NCBI GenBank assembly: GCA_910589415.1
Contig: OU342636.1
Coordinates: forward strand, 7,608,437 to 7,672,436
Length of the DNA stretch: 64,000 nt
Direction: 5' to 3'
Source of the DNA: Malachius bipustulatus
Taxonomy: Eukaryota > Arthropoda > Insecta > Coleoptera > Melyridae
The notes under the pieces were generated by a model that made no database searches, had not been told where the DNA came from, and saw only the letters and a list, made by a program, of their open reading frames with translations. Below, piece after piece: positions 59,590-64,000 of the stretch (its first letter is position 1; each line of letters opens with the position of its first letter). The translations under genes were made by a program, and so were the position numbers.

Positions 59590-61085
59590 ATATTTGATAT
59601 AAATTTAATGATATCTGAGTGTTAATAGTAGCTATACCTAAGCCGCCATTTCGGGGAAATAAGTACTCATTTATTTCCCTGCTAATTTTCAAGTTTTAAG
59701 AAATTCACATTTAATTCACATTCTTCGCTTATTATTCGCTACGCAAGTGCTGCAAAGTAAATCTTTATTTTAATAGTCATTTTTCAAATTCGCAAATTCG
59801 CTTTCATTTTTTTCGGAAAATTACATTGTAATTTTGGTGGGCGGTAATGTTCCGTCCCCATTTCCCGTTCCTACACCCGCCTATGTGGTCCGGACGGCAG
59901 AGTGCAATACGACGCATCGATACTCGCCCCGCACCCCTGAAGGAAGAACCTACAGGTGAACATTCAAGATTAATACTTCGAGACGTTCGCACGCATATCG
60001 CTCGCTCTCGCTAGATTCGCAGATTCGCTTCGGTCCGTTCAAGATAAGAACAAAACCGCACGAAGAAGGGGTTGGCTGTTATCTACATCCGCGACACGCA
60101 TCCTATGTCGTCGTCCAACTGTAAGTACCAGTTTTCCTAACTTTTTCTTCTCCTTTACCAATATATAATTCTTTTACCCGCATTTATCGCTACACCGCCA
60201 CTATTCATTAATCCGCGTTTATTGGGAATTACAGGAACTCAAGCTGTTTTCTGTACCCTACCGCCGGCGTCTCAGATAGGTCGTCAAAATATAATTGCGC
60301 CTGTGATGAGAACCCCAAACATTGGTCCTTCGAGCCGGATTTAAGTCATTAATTGAAATCAGATCAATTAATCACATTTCAAAAAAAAAATCATTCGCAT
60401 TTCACTTTGTCAAAATTTCAATGTAATAAGTTACTTTGCATTGATTATTTACTTTCCGCACTTGTTATTCGCAAAAATAAGCTATAGATACTTGTTTTTC
60501 ATTTTTTCGAAGTCACGAAGTTATTAATTAAATAACTTCATCGCGAAATTACAGCATTTGTTAAGTTATTATAAATTGTAAATTTCATCGTTCTTTAATT
60601 GTAATTGTGTTTAGAATATTGCATTCCAGAAAATAATTACCGCATGTAATAACTATTCGATCGATATTAATTAATTAGGTACCTATACGTATTACTGAAA
60701 TATATTTGGTGAATATTTTGTACTCACACCCCTTGCTTGAAAAGTGTAGTCTGCCTTGGGGTAATAAAAACCCGTTCTCGTCTCATCTCACACCACTACG
60801 CTTTATTCTCGCTGCTCTGTTTGCACTTTGCAGGTGGCAGGCAACTTTTAACAATTCTACTAATCCCGGTCTCCGGAAATAATATACCTACGTCGAGGTG
60901 GTATACTGGTTTGGAAATTATTGATTATTTTCAAGCTGAGTTGGTGTTGGTGTCGGTAGGTATATACCTATATACCTACAAGTTCAGAGAAGAATAATTC
61001 TATTATTCACGCTTCACGCATCATCCTTCTTCAACTCGCATTTTCAATTGAGCAAATTTAACTTTTATTAATTCGCTAATTCGCT
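59590..61085 (+). mobile_element. Putative BEL/Pao LTR and leader
   Basis: Region upstream of a BEL/Pao gag. Features such as TGTTCCGTCCCCATTTCCCG (about 59,849), an AT-rich part, and TTTGCAGGTGGCAGGCAAC near 60,825 could be an LTR start and a primer-binding site, but there is no second LTR in the window for comparison. Treat the limits as open. Confidence 0.4.
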
Positions 61086-62201
61086 ATGTCTCTCACAATG
61101 GAAAAGGCTTTGTCTACCGGCAAAATTATGTTGTCTAGGCTACAGTCGATTTTAGATTTAGGTTCGAATGCAGGTACAGCTGTTGACGAAAAATTTAAAT
61201 TTCTCGCGGCTGTAGACTCAGCAGAAAGTCTATACAGGGGGTTTCATTTAGTCATTACAGACACGCTAGTTGATGAAACATCAGATCAGTGGAAATTGTT
61301 CTGCGATCAAATCGCTCAAATTGATGGGGTATATTTTGGAATTAAAGGTATTCAGTTACGTCTATCGCAATCAGAACCTAAGGTTAAGGATTCTGACTCC
61401 TTGGTTGGGAAACCTGACGCTGTCTTGCCAGATGGGCGAGGTTCGAATGGGTCGCTAGAGTCAGTGGGTGGAACTCGATGCAATGTGCGTCTTCCTAAAA
61501 TTGATCTTCCCCGTTTTGATGGAGACCTCAAATTATGGCATTCTTTCTATGACATTTTTAACTCGCTTATCCATAATAATTCCGATTTATCCTCAATAGA
61601 TAAATTCCAATATCTAATTTCTACGCTGTCAAAGGAACCTCTGGATCTCGTTCGTCACTTGCCTTTAACCGAAGAAAGTTATGTCATCGCTTATCGTACT
61701 TTGATTGATCGCTATCAGAATGACAGAATCTTAGCTACCTATTATTGGAATGCTATTGCTAATGCGCCCAAGTGTCGTCCAGACTCAACGCGCTCCATGA
61801 GAAATCTTCTCAATTCTTTTACCGAGAATACCGCCGCGCTCCAGAAATTCCCGCAAGTTGATTTGTGGAATTTCACTATGCTAAATTGGCTTCTTCAGAA
61901 GACCGATGACTCGACTCGCAAGCGATTTGAATTGAAATTCGCGCAAGAAGACTTCCCTCTTTATGAGGATCTTTTTACTTTCTTGACCAATCAGTGTCGA
62001 GCACTGGAGACACATGCCTTGAGTACTCCAGCCACATCTTCTTTCAAGCAACAGCCATCACCTTCCAATAAAGGGAAGGTGACTTGGCGCACTGAGGACA
62101 GACGTAGTCCTCACGTGATGATGGTGTCTACCACTCGCGAGTCTCCCAACGCCGCTCAGTTTATTTATTGTTCGCATTGTCGCTCCAATTCGCATATGTA
62201 A
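61086..62201 (+). CDS. BEL/Pao gag
   Basis: 371 codons from MSLTMEKALSTGKIMLSRLQ. LPKIDLPRFDGDLKLWHSFY is the DUF1759 gag signature of BEL/Pao retrotransposons; TMLNWLLQKTDDSTRKRFEL follows. It ends at YCSHCRSNSHM in the first zinc knuckle, where a short A/T insertion creates stops (62,201-62,216) before the frame continues. Gag coats the RNA genome in the particle. Confidence 0.88.
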   Translation: MSLTMEKALSTGKIMLSRLQSILDLGSNAGTAVDEKFKFLAAVDSAESLYRGFHLVITDTLVDETSDQWKLFCDQIAQIDGVYFGIKGIQLRLSQSEPKVKDSDSLVGKPDAVLPDGRGSNGSLESVGGTRCNVRLPKIDLPRFDGDLKLWHSFYDIFNSLIHNNSDLSSIDKFQYLISTLSKEPLDLVRHLPLTEESYVIAYRTLIDRYQNDRILATYYWNAIANAPKCRPDSTRSMRNLLNSFTENTAALQKFPQVDLWNFTMLNWLLQKTDDSTRKRFELKFAQEDFPLYEDLFTFLTNQCRALETHALSTPATSSFKQQPSPSNKGKVTWRTEDRRSPHVMMVSTTRESPNAAQFIYCSHCRSNSHM

Positions 62202-62216
62202 AAAATTTAAAAAAAT

Positions 62217-63092
62217 ATGCACACACTTCAAAGGTGTACCGCATTTTTAGGATTATCTCCTCATAATAGATTTACGTTTGTCAAATCCGCTAACTTATGC
62301 ACGAACTGCCTGAGTTCGGTGCATTCGTTCTCCTCTTGTCGCTCTACATCCACATGTAGACATTGCTCAAGTAAGCACCACACTCTACTGCATTTCTTTA
62401 AGGAAAATGACGACAGAATTTGTAATAAAGAAGTTCAAACTCCAAATGAGTCTTCCACAGCAAGTTCTTCTAATACGCATTCGTCGCCACCACTTGCCAT
62501 GTCTTCCATTGGCGAAGCTTTAGGTACTCCTCAATCGATATTACTGGCCACGGTGCGGTTTCAGGTCCGTGATAAGTGGGGAAATTACCAATCTGTTCGA
62601 GCCCTCTGTGATTCGGGCAGTCAAACTAGCTTCATGACAGAACGATGTCGTAAGCGTCTCGCTCTTGAACTCATTCCATCTTCATCGTCCATAATTGGAG
62701 TGGGTCATTCCGCTATATCCTCTGCGCACGGATATGTAAATTGTTCAATCCGTCCGGATGGATCTTCTACCAATTTGGGTGTCGCTGCCATGGTGTTACC
62801 CTCTATCTGCTCGGACTTACCGACTAGTCCGCTTTCCAATATTCATTGTTTCGAAAACTTGAAACTCGCTGATCCCTTGTGGCATTCTCCCGGTCCCGTG
62901 GATATGCTCCTCGGGGCTGAAGTCTTTTCCCGCATAGTCAAAGAGGGTGTCATATCTGGCGATGGTACGAGACCTGCTGCTATGAACACAATCTTTGGTT
63001 GGATACTTTTAGGTCCCACTTCTTCCAGCACAACGCATAAGGTGCATTCTTTTTTTGTACCGGCCTATATTCTTGTCTTAACGACACGTTGA
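62217..63092 (+). CDS. BEL/Pao zinc knuckles and aspartic protease
   Basis: Opens in the middle of the Cys/His cluster (LCTNCLSSVHSFSSCRSTST and CRHCSSKHHTLLHF) and continues to the protease ALCDSGSQTSFMTERCRKRL, where DSG is the catalytic triad core (DUF1758 type). VDMLLGAEVF and ILLGP follow. It overlaps the next ORF by 4 bases in another frame, so pol is also frame-broken. Confidence 0.88.
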   Translation: MHTLQRCTAFLGLSPHNRFTFVKSANLCTNCLSSVHSFSSCRSTSTCRHCSSKHHTLLHFFKENDDRICNKEVQTPNESSTASSSNTHSSPPLAMSSIGEALGTPQSILLATVRFQVRDKWGNYQSVRALCDSGSQTSFMTERCRKRLALELIPSSSSIIGVGHSAISSAHGYVNCSIRPDGSSTNLGVAAMVLPSICSDLPTSPLSNIHCFENLKLADPLWHSPGPVDMLLGAEVFSRIVKEGVISGDGTRPAAMNTIFGWILLGPTSSSTTHKVHSFFVPAYILVLTTR

Positions 63093-63758
63093 GAGAGTTC
63101 TGGAAGTTGGAGGATATCCCCAATCGCTCAATCCTGTCGCCTGAAGATAAACAGGTGGAGGTTCATTTCACAAATACGCACTACCGTGCGCCCTCTGGTC
63201 GTTTCGGAGTCTGTCTCCCCTTTAAGGAGTCTAAGTCGTCGCCGCCGTCGTTTCCTGGGTCACTCAAAATGGCCGATCGCCGATTATTGGCACTTGAACG
63301 TCGACTATCGAAGCAACCTTCGGTACGTGATCTTTATCACAACTTTATGCGCGACTACTTAGATGCTGGTCACATGACTAAGCTTTCTACTCCACCGCCG
63401 CCTGATAACTGCTATTTTATCCCGCATCACTGCGTTCTGAAAACAGAAGGCAGCACCGCAAAGATACGCGTAGTTTTCGACGCGTCTGCCAACGCCGAAA
63501 ACGGAACTTCATTGAACGCATGTTTGCTCACTGGAAGCAAGCTTCAATCAGATATTTCAGTTATACTCTTACGCTTTCGCTTGTACAACTATGTTTTTAC
63601 ATGCGACATCCGCCAAATGTATAGACAAATTTTAGTCTCTCCGCCTCATCGCGTATTTCAAATGATTCGCTGGAGATTTTCGCCGCAGGATCCCGTCGAG
63701 ACTTATTCCTTGAATACCGTCACCTATGGGGTGTCAAGTAGTCCTTACTTGGCGATTC
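63089..63758 (+). CDS. BEL/Pao reverse transcriptase, N-terminal half
   Basis: FWKLEDIPNRSILSPEDKQV then GRFGVCLPFK and IPHHCVLKTEGSTAKIRVVF with DASA are standard Pao RT N-terminal motifs; TCDIRQMYRQI holds the first catalytic Asp. It breaks off after VTYGVSSSPYLAIR, just before the YVDD box, at a T run starting near 63,759. Confidence 0.88.
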
Positions 63759-64000
63759 GCTGTTTTTTTTTTTTTTTAATTGAAAATGCACATGCACTGC
63801 AGGGAAATCCCTATGACGCTCTGGGAGCAGTGCATGAGCGGAGATATCGATTCACGTTGGCCTTGAATCTCTGTAAGTTGTATACTTCGGGAAACACGCT
63901 CTTTGGAATGCTATTCCAAAGTGATGCGGTTCTATACATAAAAGAAGTCTGAAATAGGGTGGTACGAGGTGTAACGAGCTGAACCTGATACGAATGAGCG
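63759..64000 (-). mobile_element. LINE-E 3' end inserted in the BEL/Pao RT
   Basis: Begins with a T run (poly(A) on the minus strand). Minus coding reads RTASLWNSIPKSVFPEVYNL then QRFKANVNRYLRS and a stop, the C-terminal end of a LINE ORF2 (usual form RTA.LWNSLP..VFP..YNLQ.FK). It continues past the window edge. It interrupts the BEL/Pao element exactly at its RT. Confidence 0.75.

Overview
This is a eukaryotic, almost certainly insect, nuclear window. It is AT-rich and has spliced host genes with GT-AG introns. Most of its length is transposable elements (TEs) nested inside one another. The mix (TA-flanked mariner-type elements, a Penelope-like element, BEL/Pao, Gypsy, several non-LTR retrotransposons and many palindromic MITEs) fits a repeat-rich beetle or hemipteran; the order of insect cannot be fixed from the sequence alone. 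All element names are by recognition of motifs, not by database search.

Two host genes are supported. (1) SLMAP (FHA domain followed by coiled coil) lies on the minus strand, with seven phase-compatible exons between 18,573 and 11,220; its 3' exons were not found. (2) Multiple inositol polyphosphate phosphatase 1 (Mipp1/MINPP1) lies on the plus strand from 30,522 to 56,781. Its nine exons join into one uninterrupted reading frame of 445 codons plus stop. Intron 3 (about 19 kb) and intron 6 (about 5.5 kb) are filled with TEs.

Layout: 1-4,858 LINE-A carrying a foldback element and a mariner; 4,859-6,414 Russian-doll TIR elements with an enclosed foreign ORF; 6,418-7,250 a decayed LINE; 7,707-9,178 foldback elements; 9,484-10,990 small hairpins; 11,220-18,573 SLMAP; 19,190-20,300 repeats; 21,012-23,428 a THAP-domain TIR transposon with a 7-bp target duplication; 24,557-30,488 a giant imperfect palindrome (inverted duplication) centred exactly on a foldback element and ending at the first exon of Mipp1; 30,522-56,781 Mipp1. 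Intron 3 of Mipp1 holds a long-TIR element split by MITEs, a palindrome, a LINE, a Penelope-like element, another foldback and a 2.16-kb DD41D-type transposon, followed by two oppositely oriented Gypsy LTRs around a LINE (LINE-C) and a Gypsy pol fragment. Intron 6 holds a LINE-C 3' fragment, a DD34D-type mariner and LINE-D. From 57 kb: an unrecognised minus ORF, a tyrosine-recombinase-like fragment, a foldback nested in a MITE, a BEL/Pao element (gag, protease, partial RT), and a minus-strand LINE tail at the window edge.

The connecting theme is a group of TA-flanked elements whose ends begin CAGGG(T/G). It includes five copies of a mostly palindromic foldback family (FB-A, 0.27-0.88 kb) and one copy-rich relative that still carries transposase remains. 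These appear to have seeded much of the nesting, and probably the giant inverted duplication.
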